Translations under genes and position numbers: made by a program
The notes under the pieces: model-generated
Databases searched by the model: none
What the model was told of the DNA's origin: nothing
What the model saw: only the letters and a program-made list of their open reading frames with translations
Part shown: positions 44,520 through 52,793 of the stretch, piece by piece
Numbering within the stretch: the stretch's first letter is position 1
How the letters are laid out: every line of letters starts with the position of its first letter
From: Maritalea mobilis
GTDB lineage: Bacteria; Pseudomonadota; Alphaproteobacteria; Rhodobacterales; Rhodobacteraceae
Assembly: GCF_019800885.1 (NCBI RefSeq)
Contig: NZ_JAHVKE010000002.1
Location: forward strand, 372,001-436,000
DNA length: 64,000 nucleotides
Direction of reading: 5' to 3'

Positions 44520-44644
44520 GTCCGAGGCTCCACATTTTGCAAATTCCGTTGCGGCGCAGATAGCACCAGACCCCTGCGACGGCAACGCGACACGGGAACG
44601 GAAGCGGGCGGGGGACGTTTTGCACGTAAGAAAGGAGATTTTCG

Positions 44645-44860
44645 ATGAGCGGGATGCATTCAGAAACGCAACGCCACACCCGCGCCTCTGTGTCGGGCGA
44701 TGTGCGCGCCGGTCCGGGCGACGCCGGGGCCGCCGATGCGCCGCGCGAGCTGCCGAAATCGGACCAATACGAACGGCGCAGCCGCTATGCCGGGCGGTTC
44801 ACACTGGCCGTCATCGCTGTTGGGATACTCGTCGCGATCATCAGTTGGGCGTTGGCCTGA
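44645..44860 (+). CDS. Small single-pass membrane protein
   Basis: A 71-aa protein with a hydrophilic N-terminal 50 residues and one C-terminal membrane helix ([20 protein letters not shown], residues 52-71). A very good AAAGGAG lies 7-8 bases before the ATG. It is divergent from ahcY across a 125-bp gap and ends in front of a bidirectional terminator. Function unknown. Confidence 0.65.
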   Translation: MSGMHSETQRHTRASVSGDVRAGPGDAGAADAPRELPKSDQYERRSRYAGRFTLAVIAVGILVAIISWALA

Positions 44861-44864
44861 ACCG

Positions 44865-44897
44865 AAAAAGGAGCCACCCGGCAGGATGGCCCCTTTT
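44865..44897. terminator. Bidirectional terminator between two small genes
   Basis: AAAAA, stem GGAGCCA (44870-44876) with TGGCCCC (44887-44893, one mismatch), then TTTT. It can stop the 71-aa gene from the left and the 46-aa gene from the right. Confidence 0.7.
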
Positions 44898-44917
44898 CGC
44901 GTCCGGAATGGGACACG

Positions 44918-45058
44918 TTACTTGCCGGGCGCACCTTTCTTGGCGCTGCCTTCGGTTCCCTTCGCGGGGCCGGGCTTGTTGCCATCCGCGCTAGGCGGCT
45001 GCTTGTTGTTTTCCTGGAGGGGCACACCTTCGGCGCCGCCGACACCTTCCTTGGTCAT
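44918..45058 (-). CDS. Very small basic, disordered protein (46 aa)
   Basis: An ATG at 45058 with a strong GGGAG ribosome-binding site eight bases upstream opens a 46-codon frame ending in TAA at 44918. The product is rich in Gly, Lys, Pro, Ala and Glu, has no hydrophobic core and ends AKKGAPGK. It is followed by a bidirectional terminator. RBS, terminator and codon pattern support a real gene. Similar tiny Gly/Lys/Pro-rich proteins occur in alphaproteobacteria without known function. Confidence 0.55.
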   Translation of the reverse strand: MTKEGVGGAEGVPLQENNKQPPSADGNKPGPAKGTEGSAKKGAPGK

Positions 45059-45184
45059 GTTAATCTCCCTGAAATAATACGTCAGGAATGCAGGCTAAAC
45101 CGAGGGTTGAAGATTCGCCTAATGCTTTCGGCCTGCGCATTGCATTGCTAAACCGGCGGGGACGCTCGTTTCAGGACCGAATTC

Positions 45185-45781
45185 ATGCCCAAAGCCCCCC
45201 CTCGCGCCTGGCAACGGATGTTGTCCGGGCGGCGGCTCGACCTGCTGGACCCAACGCCGATGGATATCGAGATCGAGGATATCGCCCACGGTCTGGCTTT
45301 CGTCGCGCGCTGGAACGGGCAAACACGGGGCGATTTCGCCTATTCCGTGGCCGAGCATTCGATCCTGGTCGAGGAAATCCACGTGCGGTTGCAGCCGCAG
45401 GTGCCTGTCAAATGGCGCTTGGCCGCGCTGCTGCACGACGCGCCCGAATACGTGATCGGCGACATGATCAGCCCGGTGAAAGCCGCCGTCGGGCCGGGAT
45501 ATGGAGAGCTTGATACCCGGCTGACGGCCGCGATCCACCTGCGCTTCGGCTTGCCCGCCGTGCTGCCCAAGACGGTGAAGCAAGCGATCAAGCGGGCCGA
45601 CCGCATCTCGGCCTGGCTGGAGGCGGTGCAGCTTGCCGGGTTCGCCGAGGGCGAGGCGGACAAGTTCTTTGGCCGCCCGGATGCGGCGCTGATCGAGGGG
45701 TTGACCCTGCGCCTGCGCCCGCCGGCCGAGGTGCGCGCGGACTTTACCGCGCGGCATGCTGAACTGATGGCGCAGATGTGA
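45185..45781 (+). CDS. HD-domain phosphohydrolase (YfbR-like)
   Basis: A 198-aa soluble HD hydrolase. The metal ligands are visible as His58 (VAEHSILV), His84-Asp85 in ALLHDAPEYVIGD, and a later Asp in KRADRISAWLEA. Spacing matches the YfbR-type group that dephosphorylates nucleotides or related phosphoesters. The substrate is not predictable from sequence. It is followed by a GNAT gene after 72 bases. Confidence 0.85.
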   Translation: MPKAPPRAWQRMLSGRRLDLLDPTPMDIEIEDIAHGLAFVARWNGQTRGDFAYSVAEHSILVEEIHVRLQPQVPVKWRLAALLHDAPEYVIGDMISPVKAAVGPGYGELDTRLTAAIHLRFGLPAVLPKTVKQAIKRADRISAWLEAVQLAGFAEGEADKFFGRPDAALIEGLTLRLRPPAEVRADFTARHAELMAQM

Positions 45782-45853
45782 CGCAGGCGCCCCCTGCCAC
45801 TCCGCCGCGGTGGAGCGCACACTGCCGGATTGTTCCAAGTTGGAGTCTTCCCG

Positions 45854-46345
45854 ATGATCCACGTTCGCCCCGCCCATGACCTCGACGCGCGCGAGATGGC
45901 CGCGATCCTGAACGCGGTGATCGAGATCGGTGGCACCACCGCCATCACCGATCCTATCGACGCGCAGTATTTCATCGACCGGATGAATGCCGAGCGCGAG
46001 GTGTCTTCCTGGCTTGTCGCTGAAAAGCCCGATGGCGAGATCGTGGGCTTTCAATGGGTCACGCGGGGCGGGGAATACCTGCCGCCCGAGGCCGCCGAGA
46101 TCGCCACCTTCGCCAAACCGGGCCAGCAGGGTCTTGGCATCGGGTCGAAACTGATGGAGGCGACGAAAGCGGCGGCGAAAAGGTTGGGCTACACTTGGAT
46201 CAACGCCAATATCCGCGCCGATAACGAAAGTGGGCTGACCTACTATCAATCCCGAGGGTTCGAGGACTACGGGCGGATCGAGGGCATTCGGATGGCCAGC
46301 GGGCAGGTGGTCGACAAGGTTCTCAAACGCTACGACCTGACCTGA
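45854..46345 (+). CDS. GNAT-family N-acetyltransferase
   Basis: A 163-aa acetyltransferase. The acetyl-CoA-binding motif is in FAKPGQQGLGIGSKLMEATK (residues about 89-108), followed by NIRADNESGLTYYQSRGFEDYG, a typical GNAT motif B region. The N-terminus (RPAHDLDAREMAAILNAVIE) resembles phosphinothricin acetyltransferase-like members. The ATG at 45854 has GGAG upstream. Acceptor substrate unknown. Confidence 0.88.
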   Translation: MIHVRPAHDLDAREMAAILNAVIEIGGTTAITDPIDAQYFIDRMNAEREVSSWLVAEKPDGEIVGFQWVTRGGEYLPPEAAEIATFAKPGQQGLGIGSKLMEATKAAAKRLGYTWINANIRADNESGLTYYQSRGFEDYGRIEGIRMASGQVVDKVLKRYDLT

Positions 46346-46369
46346 CCGTTGGGCCTATTGTTAGTTCCG

Positions 46370-46528
46370 TCACTTGACTCCGGCATTGCGGAGCCAGCGG
46401 CGCGTATCCGCCTGATCTCGGCGGCGCTCCTTCCGGGTGCGGCGGTCGGGCGACCGTGATTGATCGGGCGCATCCCAGTCTTTCTGGCGCGTGGCGGTCA
46501 TGAGGCTGCTTGCGAAAATGCTGAGCAT
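46370..46528 (-). CDS. Small Arg-rich protein (52 aa)
   Basis: An ATG at 46528 with AGGAG eight bases upstream opens a 52-codon frame. The N-terminus (MLSIFASSLMTATRQKDWD) is followed by a strongly basic segment with RTRKERRRDQADTRRWLRN. It lies between the GNAT gene (converging) and the LysR regulator (diverging). The good ribosome-binding site supports translation; no function can be proposed. Confidence 0.4.
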   Translation of the reverse strand: MLSIFASSLMTATRQKDWDAPDQSRSPDRRTRKERRRDQADTRRWLRNAGVK

Positions 46529-46625
46529 GGCGGGTCTCCTGTGATCTGCGACTAAGGGGACCATAGCCGTGTTGCGGCACTGGGCCGAGTCAGCAATACT
46601 GCTCATATGTTAGGTGAGCTTTCAT

Positions 46626-47525
46626 ATGGATTGGCGTGATATCCCCTCTCTCTCGGCGCTGCGGGCGTTTGAGGCGGCAGCGCGCCTTGGCTCCTATTCC
46701 GAGGCCGCGCGGGCGTTGAACGTGACGCACGCCGCCATTGCGCAGCACGTCCGCACGTTGGAAGAGCATTTCGGTCAATCCCTGATGACGCGGGCGGGCC
46801 GCGGCGTGGCCCCGACCGAAGCGGGCGCGCGGCTGGCGCGGGACCTGTCGGCGGGGTTCGGGGAGATCGCGGGCGGGGTGCGGGCCTTGATGCAAGGCCG
46901 CGCGGATCGCCCGGTCTCCGTCACGACCACCCCCAGTTTCGCCGAGGCGTGGCTGATGCCCCGTTTGGCGCAGTTCTGGTCGGCGCATCCCGAGGTGCCC
47001 CTCAGCGTCTCGGCCGAGGCGCGCATGTCCGACCTGCGCCGCGACGGCTATGACCTTGCCATCCGCTACGGGCGGGGCGAATGGCCGGGGCTGGAGACGA
47101 TGCGCCTCACCGATCCGGGGATCGTCGCGGTCGCCGCCCCGCAAGTGGCCGAGCAACTTGGCGGTGCGTGGCCGGATACGGAAGCACAGGGCGCGCTGAA
47201 GCGGTTGCGCGGATTGCGCTGGCTGGTCGATCCGCAGGATGCGGAGTTCTACGCGTGGCTGCGCGCGGGCGGAATCGACCCCGACGCGTTGGAGGCGACG
47301 CGGCTTGAGACGAACCCGATGGTCCTGGCGGCATGTCGCAGCGGGGCCGGGGTCTCCGTCCAGCCACGCGCCGTGGTCGAAAGCGATCTGGCGGAGGGGC
47401 GTCTCGTGGTGTTGGCCGAACAGGCGGACAGTCCGCTGGCCTATCACCTCGTGCATTTGCCCGGGCCGATGCCGCCCCGGGTCAAGACCTTCGTGATGTG
47501 GCTTCGCCGTTCGATGGCGTGCTGA
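46626..47525 (+). CDS. LysR-family transcriptional regulator (GcvA-like)
   Basis: A 299-aa regulator with an N-terminal winged helix-turn-helix (LSALRAFEAAARLGSYSEAA, then ALNVTHAAIAQHVRTLEEHF, about residues 10-50) and a C-terminal effector domain (SVTTTPSFAEAWLMPRLAQF). The pattern places it in the GcvA-type subgroup. The ATG at 46626 follows AGGTGAG; a GTG at 46614 is possible. Its target is not evident; the adjacent divergent gene encodes only a 52-aa protein. Confidence 0.92.
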   Translation: MDWRDIPSLSALRAFEAAARLGSYSEAARALNVTHAAIAQHVRTLEEHFGQSLMTRAGRGVAPTEAGARLARDLSAGFGEIAGGVRALMQGRADRPVSVTTTPSFAEAWLMPRLAQFWSAHPEVPLSVSAEARMSDLRRDGYDLAIRYGRGEWPGLETMRLTDPGIVAVAAPQVAEQLGGAWPDTEAQGALKRLRGLRWLVDPQDAEFYAWLRAGGIDPDALEATRLETNPMVLAACRSGAGVSVQPRAVVESDLAEGRLVVLAEQADSPLAYHLVHLPGPMPPRVKTFVMWLRRSMAC

Positions 47526-47531
47526 AACCCG

Positions 47532-48032
47532 TTACCGGAAGAAACAGGTTGTCCCAGACCAGAGCAGCGCAACGGTTTCGCCGGTCGGGTCCAGAAGGCC
47601 CGCAACTGCGCCCCGGGCGAATTCGTCCCCAAGCGTCGTGACCTGGAAGCTGACCTGGGGCATCTCGACCCGGCGCTGACCGGGGCGGAAGCCGTTGGCG
47701 ACGGGCAAGTCCGGGTCGCTGGTCGTCCAGCCGACGAACGTGCCCTCCTGGAAGTTCAGCGTCAGGCCGTCTTCCCACTGGGCGGCGGTGACCGGCCCCG
47801 CGCCACATTCGGTCTGCGTGATCACCTGGGCCGGTTCTTCATCCAGCAGGCGCGAGACGGTGTCGATCACGCCGATCTGTGCACGGCCGAAATCGATGCG
47901 AAGCCCCGAAACGGTGGGTTCGATCCCCCGCCCATCGAGCGTGAAGGGCGGAACCTCGGGTTCGCGCGTGCCGACACAGGCGGACAGCGCGGTGGCGGCG
48001 ACAAGGGCGATCAGGGCGGCAGGGCGGCGCAT
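47532..48032 (-). CDS. Lipoprotein of unknown function
   Basis: A 166-aa protein with a lipoprotein signal (MRRPAALIALVAATALSAC, Cys at residue 19). The mature part is beta-rich, with TECGAGPVTAAQWEDGLTL and a C-terminal Cys near the end (SGTTCFFR) that could pair with the earlier Cys. I do not recognise a named family. The gene is next to regA, transcribed in the same direction with an 87-base gap. Confidence 0.75.
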   Translation of the reverse strand: MRRPAALIALVAATALSACVGTREPEVPPFTLDGRGIEPTVSGLRIDFGRAQIGVIDTVSRLLDEEPAQVITQTECGAGPVTAAQWEDGLTLNFQEGTFVGWTTSDPDLPVANGFRPGQRRVEMPQVSFQVTTLGDEFARGAVAGLLDPTGETVALLWSGTTCFFR

Positions 48033-48119
48033 GGTCAGGACTTTCGGGCAAGAATGCAAAGCGGTGATTCCCCGCGCGCTATAGCGCAACAGGGGCGGCG
48101 TCGCAAAACACGGGTGCGT

Positions 48120-48677
48120 TCAGCGGGGGCTGCGCTTGGCGAGGATTCGCTGAAGCGTGCGGCGGTGCATGTTCAGCCGCCGCGCGGTTTCCGAGACGTT
48201 GCGGTCGCAGAGCTCATAGACCCGCTGGATATGTTCCCAGCGGACGCGGTCGGCCGACATCGGGTTTTCCGGCGGCGGCGGCATCTCTTCCTCTTCGGCG
48301 AGCAGCGCCGCGGTGATGTCATTGGCATCCGCCGGCTTCGACAGGTAATCGGTGGCGCCGATCTTGACGGCGGCCACGGCGGTGGCGATGGCGCCATACC
48401 CGGTCAGCACGACAATGCGGCTGTCGGGGCGCTTTTCCCGCAGGGTTTCGACAACGTCCAGCCCATTGCCATCCTCGAGCCGCAGATCGACCACGGCATA
48501 GGCAGGGGGGCGGGCAGTGGCGATGGCTTTGCCCCCGGCGACGGAGCCCGCCGCTTCGACCTCGAAGCCGCGCTTTTCCATGGCGCGCTGCAGGCGGCGC
48601 AGGAACGGTTCGTCATCATCGACGATCAGCAGGGACTTGTCCGGTCCGATTTCGCGGAGGCTGCGTTCTTGCGTCAT
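48120..48677 (-). CDS. regA: Redox response regulator RegA/PrrA/ActR
   Basis: A 185-aa response regulator. The receiver domain has the acidic pair DDD at 20-22, phospho-acceptor Asp64 (VVDLRLEDGNGLDVVE) and Lys in the ATDYLSKPADAND region. A Pro-rich linker (PPPPENPMSADRVRWEHIQ) leads to a Fis-type HTH with SETARRLNMHRRTLQRILAK. The linker and HTH are nearly invariant in RegA/PrrA. It controls photosynthesis, respiration, carbon and nitrogen fixation genes in relatives. The start at 48677 gives the family length; 48683 is an alternative. Confidence 0.97.
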   Translation of the reverse strand: MTQERSLREIGPDKSLLIVDDDEPFLRRLQRAMEKRGFEVEAAGSVAGGKAIATARPPAYAVVDLRLEDGNGLDVVETLREKRPDSRIVVLTGYGAIATAVAAVKIGATDYLSKPADANDITAALLAEEEEMPPPPENPMSADRVRWEHIQRVYELCDRNVSETARRLNMHRRTLQRILAKRSPR

Positions 48678-48807
48678 GCGCATTGGTCCTTTGCCACTCT
48701 TTCCACGCTTCCTTATAGGGTGCTGCCGCGCGGGGTCAATTTGTCGCGCAGAAATTGTACGCACCATCAAGTTGCTGTCGTATAGCGGGAATTCGCCCGT
48801 CGTTGCC

Positions 48808-49458
48808 TCAGGAGCCGGGCTGCGCCGCCTCGGCGGCCTCGATGAAACAGGCCGTTGTGTCTGCCATCTGCTGCGGTGTCGTCTCGCGGTTGAAGAACTC
48901 CACGAAGCCGTGCTCGGGTAGGACGAGGTAGGCGAAGGCCGAGTGATCCACGAGGTAGTAGGGATCGTCGCCCTCGCGGTTGATCCGGTAGTAGACGCGG
49001 TAGGCATCGGCGGCGGCATCGGTCTGTTCCGGCGTGCCGGTCAGGCCCAGCATGCGCGGGTGCACGTTCTCGGTGAAAGCGGCCATGACCTCGGGGGTGT
49101 CGCGCTCGGGATCGACCGAGATCATTACGGGCAGGACTTCGTGGCCCATCGCGTCGAGGATATCCACGGCCTCGGCATTGCGCACGGTGTCGAGCGGGCA
49201 GACATCGGGGCAGAAGGTATAGCCGAAGTAAAGGATCGTCGGACCGGTGATGACATCGGCGTCGGTCACGGTCTCTCCGGTTTCGCTGACCAGCGTGAAC
49301 GGCCCGCCCAGATCGGCCCCGCCGGCAACGGCACTGCCGCGGCATTGAGCGAAGACATCGGCCTCGCCACTTGTACGGCCCATCAGGATGGCCAGCGCCG
49401 ACCCCGCGAGGAGCAGCGCGATCAGGATGACCGAGGCAACGGCATAGGTGCGCGACAT
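48808..49458 (-). CDS. senC: SCO1/SenC/PrrC copper chaperone
   Basis: A 216-aa membrane-anchored thioredoxin-fold protein. The N-terminal membrane helix (residues 6-26) is followed by the copper-binding FCPDVCP (Cys83, Cys87) and the third ligand His in YLVDHSAFAY. SenC delivers copper to cytochrome oxidases and in Rhodobacter is linked genetically to the RegB signal. It lies between regA and regB, as in Rhodobacter. Confidence 0.95.
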   Translation of the reverse strand: MSRTYAVASVILIALLLAGSALAILMGRTSGEADVFAQCRGSAVAGGADLGGPFTLVSETGETVTDADVITGPTILYFGYTFCPDVCPLDTVRNAEAVDILDAMGHEVLPVMISVDPERDTPEVMAAFTENVHPRMLGLTGTPEQTDAAADAYRVYYRINREGDDPYYLVDHSAFAYLVLPEHGFVEFFNRETTPQQMADTTACFIEAAEAAQPGS

Positions 49459-49563
49459 TGGATTTGGTCCCTTTGGTCTGGATGGTCGGGGTCTGTGACG
49501 TTGAATACCTAGGCACTGCGCCCTATCAATTCACATCCTTGTCCCTGCGACGGAACGCCCCTC

Positions 49564-50967
49564 ATGGCTTTTACAACGGATCCCGCCCTCGACTTCGTAC
49601 GCCAGGAGACGCGGACCGAGTGGGTTCGGCTGCGCACCTTGCTGGTTCTGCGCTGGCTGGCGATCCTCGGGCAGACGCTGACGGTGGTTCTGGCCAGCTT
49701 CTATTTCGGGCTGCGGGTGGAGCTGGGCCTGTGTTTCCTGGCCATCGGGGCGAGCGTGCTGTCGAACCTGATCGCGATGTCGATCTTTCCCGAGAACCAG
49801 CGCCTCAGCGACCGGGACGCGATGCTAACGCTCTTGTTCGACCTCGCGCAGTTGAGCTTCCTTCTGTTCCTGACCGGGGGGTTGAACAACCCTTTCGCGC
49901 TGTTAATCCTCGGGCCGGTCACGATTTCGGCCACGGCGTTGACTCTGCGCTCGACCCTTGTTCTGGGGGTGCTGGCCATCGGGCTGATTTCGCTTCTGGT
50001 CTATTTCCACATCCCCCTGACGCTGGCCACGGGCGAGGTGCTGGCGCTGCCCGATCTCTATATCCTCGGCTTCTGGATCGCGATCGTCATTGGCATCGTC
50101 TTCCTGTCGGCCTATGCCCGCCGCATCAGCTCCGAGACCCATTCCATGAGCCAGGCGTTGTTGGCGACACAGATGGCACTCGCCCGCGAGCAGAAGCTGA
50201 CCGACCTTGGCGGCGTGGTGGCCGCCGCCGCGCACGAGTTGGGCACACCTCTGGCCACGATCAAGCTGGTCTCGACCGAACTGGCCGAAGAGTTGGAGGC
50301 CATGCCTGAACTGGCCGAAGATGCCCGCCTGATCCGGGACCAGGCCGACCGCTGCCGCGACATCATGCGATCGATGGGCCGGGCCGGGAAGGACGACCTG
50401 CACATGCGCTCAGCCCCGCTGAAAGAGATCGTTCGCGAAGCGGCCGAGCCACATGCGTCGCGCGGGATCGAGATCGTCAGCGCGTTCTCCCCGGCGGAGG
50501 GGGCGGACCCGGCCCTGCCCACCGTCTGGCGCAAACCCGAGATCATCCACGGGCTGCGCAACTTCGTGCAGAACGCGGTGGATTTCGCCGAGGCGAGCGT
50601 CTGGATCGAAGGGCAGTGGAGTGCCGAGGACATCAAGCTGAAGATTGTGGATGACGGCCCCGGCTTTCCGCCCGACCTGCTGGGGCGACTGGGCGACCCG
50701 TTCCTGCGCCGCCGGTCGCGCGACAGCGACAGCCACCGTCCGGGTTACGAGGGGATGGGGCTGGGCCTGTTCATCGCGAAAACACTGCTTGAGCGGTCGG
50801 GCGCGAAGGTGACGTTCCTCAACGCCTCGGACCCGTTCCTGTCGGACGAGGACACGCCAGAGCACAAGGGCGCCATGGTCGAGGTCATCTGGCCGCGCGA
50901 CGCCATCGTCCTGCCCGAGGAACAGGCAACCGGTCCGCTTGGGGAAAACCAGCCGATCACGGCCTGA
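49564..50967 (+). CDS. regB: Redox sensor histidine kinase RegB/PrrB/ActS
   Basis: A 467-aa kinase with six N-terminal membrane helices (about residues 28-185). The quinone-sensing GGLNNPF is at 105-111. The H-box has His224 in AHELGTPLATIKL, and the redox-active Cys264 is in ADRCRDIMRSMGRAGKDDL. The ATPase N-box (LRNFVQNAVDFA) and G-boxes (DDGPGFP; GMGLGLFIAKTLL) are present. All signalling residues known from Rhodobacter RegB are retained. It is divergent from senC-regA. Confidence 0.97.
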   Translation: MAFTTDPALDFVRQETRTEWVRLRTLLVLRWLAILGQTLTVVLASFYFGLRVELGLCFLAIGASVLSNLIAMSIFPENQRLSDRDAMLTLLFDLAQLSFLLFLTGGLNNPFALLILGPVTISATALTLRSTLVLGVLAIGLISLLVYFHIPLTLATGEVLALPDLYILGFWIAIVIGIVFLSAYARRISSETHSMSQALLATQMALAREQKLTDLGGVVAAAAHELGTPLATIKLVSTELAEELEAMPELAEDARLIRDQADRCRDIMRSMGRAGKDDLHMRSAPLKEIVREAAEPHASRGIEIVSAFSPAEGADPALPTVWRKPEIIHGLRNFVQNAVDFAEASVWIEGQWSAEDIKLKIVDDGPGFPPDLLGRLGDPFLRRRSRDSDSHRPGYEGMGLGLFIAKTLLERSGAKVTFLNASDPFLSDEDTPEHKGAMVEVIWPRDAIVLPEEQATGPLGENQPITA

Positions 50968-50995
50968 TCGCCCCGGTAAAGCCGCCCAAACGTCC

Positions 50996-51010
50996 TTAAC
51001 GGCCTGTTAA
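50996..51010. promoter_or_regulatory. Perfect CtrA-type box upstream of the DivL-like gene
   Basis: TTAA-N7-TTAA followed by C, an exact match to the CtrA consensus. It lies in the 92-bp gap between regB and the DivL-like gene, with its right edge 49 bases before the ATG at 51060. TTAA occurs only about a dozen times in this GC-rich window, mostly singly, so two copies at exactly 7-base spacing are unlikely to be chance. Confidence 0.7.
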
Positions 51011-51059
51011 CCGTTGTCGCGCAGAGTGCGCGCGGGGTGCACTAAGTCGAGGGGACGAC

Positions 51060-52757
51060 ATGACTTTTCCGGACAGCATGACGGTCATGCTTTTCGCGGC
51101 GATCAGCCTGCTGACGGCGGCCTTGGCGTTGATCCTGACCGCGCGGTTGGCACCGGCACGGCGTGGGGCCGGCCTTGCCCCGGCAGGCATGGCGCGCCCC
51201 TTGATCGATATGCCTCACCGCTACGAGTTTCGCGAGGGTTACCTGCTGTCACCCGTGACCTCGGACGATGCCTTCCTACCCGAGGAGACCGACCGCACGA
51301 CCGCGTTCGATGCCCTGGCCCGTGTCCTCGCCGACCTGCACCCGGACCTTCCTGCGCGGATGCGGGCCTTGCGCAAGCGGGGCGAGGCCTTTCTTCTGAC
51401 CGGCACGCTGGGCCATGATGCGCTGTCGGTGGCCGGGCGGCACGAAGACGGGCGTGTCATCCTGTCGGTCGGCCCGGCCGATGCCTCCGATGGTCGCGCG
51501 GCGGTCGATTCCGCCACGTTCGCCAAGCTGCAGGAAGAAGCGGATGACCTGCGCACTGCATTGGACGCAGCCACGATGCCGATCTGGAAGCAGGACGGGG
51601 AGGGGCGTATCGCTTGGGCCAACGCGTCCTATCTGGGGCTGGCGGACCGCAAGCTTGGCGGTGGCGAAGAGGCGGTGGCGCTGGGCTGGCCCTTGCCGCA
51701 AATCTTCGCCGATCAGGTCGCCCCATTGCCGGATGTCGGCAAGATGCGCCGATGCAGCGTCGATCTGCCCGACGCCGAGACCCCGGCCTGGTTCGAGGTG
51801 TCGGCCCAGCCCACCGAGGATGGCGGCGCGATCTGCACGGCGCGGCCCGTCGACCGGCTGGTTCGGGCCGAGACGAGCCTGCGCAGTTTCATGCAGACCC
51901 TGTCGAAAACCTTTGCCAGCCTGCCCACCGGCCTTGCCGTGTTTGACCGGCGGCGCGAGTTGATGATCTTCAATCCCGCGCTGACGTCGCTGTCGAACCT
52001 GCCGATGGAATTCTTGGCGTCCCGTCCGACGCTCGTCGACTTCCTAGACCAGTTGCGCGAGGCCCGCCGCATGCCCGAGCCGCGCGACTACCGGTGCTGG
52101 CGCGACGAGATCGCGAAACTGGAGCAGGATGCGTCCGAGGGGACCTATCAGGAGATCTGGACGCTTCCCGACGGCCAAAGCCTGCGGGTGACGGGGCGGC
52201 CGCACCCCGATGGGGCCGTGGCCTTCATGTTCGAGGATATCAGCCAGGAGGTGACGCTGACCCGGAGGTTCCGGGCCGAGCTGGATCTTTATCGATCCGT
52301 GCTGGACGACGAGGCCAGCGCGCTGGCCGTGTTCGGGCGGGATGGGCAGATTGTTCTGTCGAACGCCGCCTATGCGGATCTGTGGGGCGACGACCCGCGA
52401 TTGTCCGAGGTGGCCCCGCGCCTCGCCGATGCCACGCGGCTGTGGCAGGGGCGCTGTGCGCCGTCGGGCATCTGGGGCGATATCCGACAGTTTGCAGCCT
52501 TCCAGATCGAGCGTACACCCTCGGTCGAGACGATTACCATGCTTGGGGGGAAGCGTTTGGCCTGTCGGGTCTCGCCCGTGGCGGGCGGCGCGACATTGGT
52601 TCGGTTCCTACCGTTGGAGCACGGTCTGTCCGGCCCGTTGGGCTGGTTCGAGACGGTGACCAGCACCCCGCCCATGGCCGAGCCGCATGCTGCGGTGGCC
52701 GGCATGGCCGAGCCCGGGCAGGCTACCTACAGCCCGCCCGATCCCAAGGCCCTTTAA
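51060..52757 (+). CDS. DivL-like PAS-domain protein without kinase domain
   Basis: A 565-aa protein with one N-terminal membrane helix (residues 8-30), a region of unknown fold (about 45-155) and three PAS-like units: about 160-270 (MPIWKQDGEGRIAWANASYLGL), 283-400 (LPTGLAVFDRRRELMIFNPAL) and 405-515 (SALAVFGRDGQIVLSNAAYADLW). It ends after the third PAS with a disordered tail; no H-box and no ATPase domain follow. In Rhodobacter capsulatus the PAS protein DivL affects CtrA phosphorylation; architecture and its place beside regB support that identity here. It has a perfect CtrA box upstream. The name rests on architecture and synteny. Confidence 0.75.
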   Translation: MTFPDSMTVMLFAAISLLTAALALILTARLAPARRGAGLAPAGMARPLIDMPHRYEFREGYLLSPVTSDDAFLPEETDRTTAFDALARVLADLHPDLPARMRALRKRGEAFLLTGTLGHDALSVAGRHEDGRVILSVGPADASDGRAAVDSATFAKLQEEADDLRTALDAATMPIWKQDGEGRIAWANASYLGLADRKLGGGEEAVALGWPLPQIFADQVAPLPDVGKMRRCSVDLPDAETPAWFEVSAQPTEDGGAICTARPVDRLVRAETSLRSFMQTLSKTFASLPTGLAVFDRRRELMIFNPALTSLSNLPMEFLASRPTLVDFLDQLREARRMPEPRDYRCWRDEIAKLEQDASEGTYQEIWTLPDGQSLRVTGRPHPDGAVAFMFEDISQEVTLTRRFRAELDLYRSVLDDEASALAVFGRDGQIVLSNAAYADLWGDDPRLSEVAPRLADATRLWQGRCAPSGIWGDIRQFAAFQIERTPSVETITMLGGKRLACRVSPVAGGATLVRFLPLEHGLSGPLGWFETVTSTPPMAEPHAAVAGMAEPGQATYSPPDPKAL

Positions 52758-52793
52758 GAGGCGCCCACCAGCCTGCTTGCGGCGGGGCAGGGG

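Noticed and set aside
44520-44640. SAH or SAM/SAH riboswitch in the ahcY leader
   Set aside because: The leader has a CAACGG stretch and a GGAGC at the ribosome-binding site that recall SAM/SAH elements, but the pairing partner and stem order of either riboswitch class are missing.
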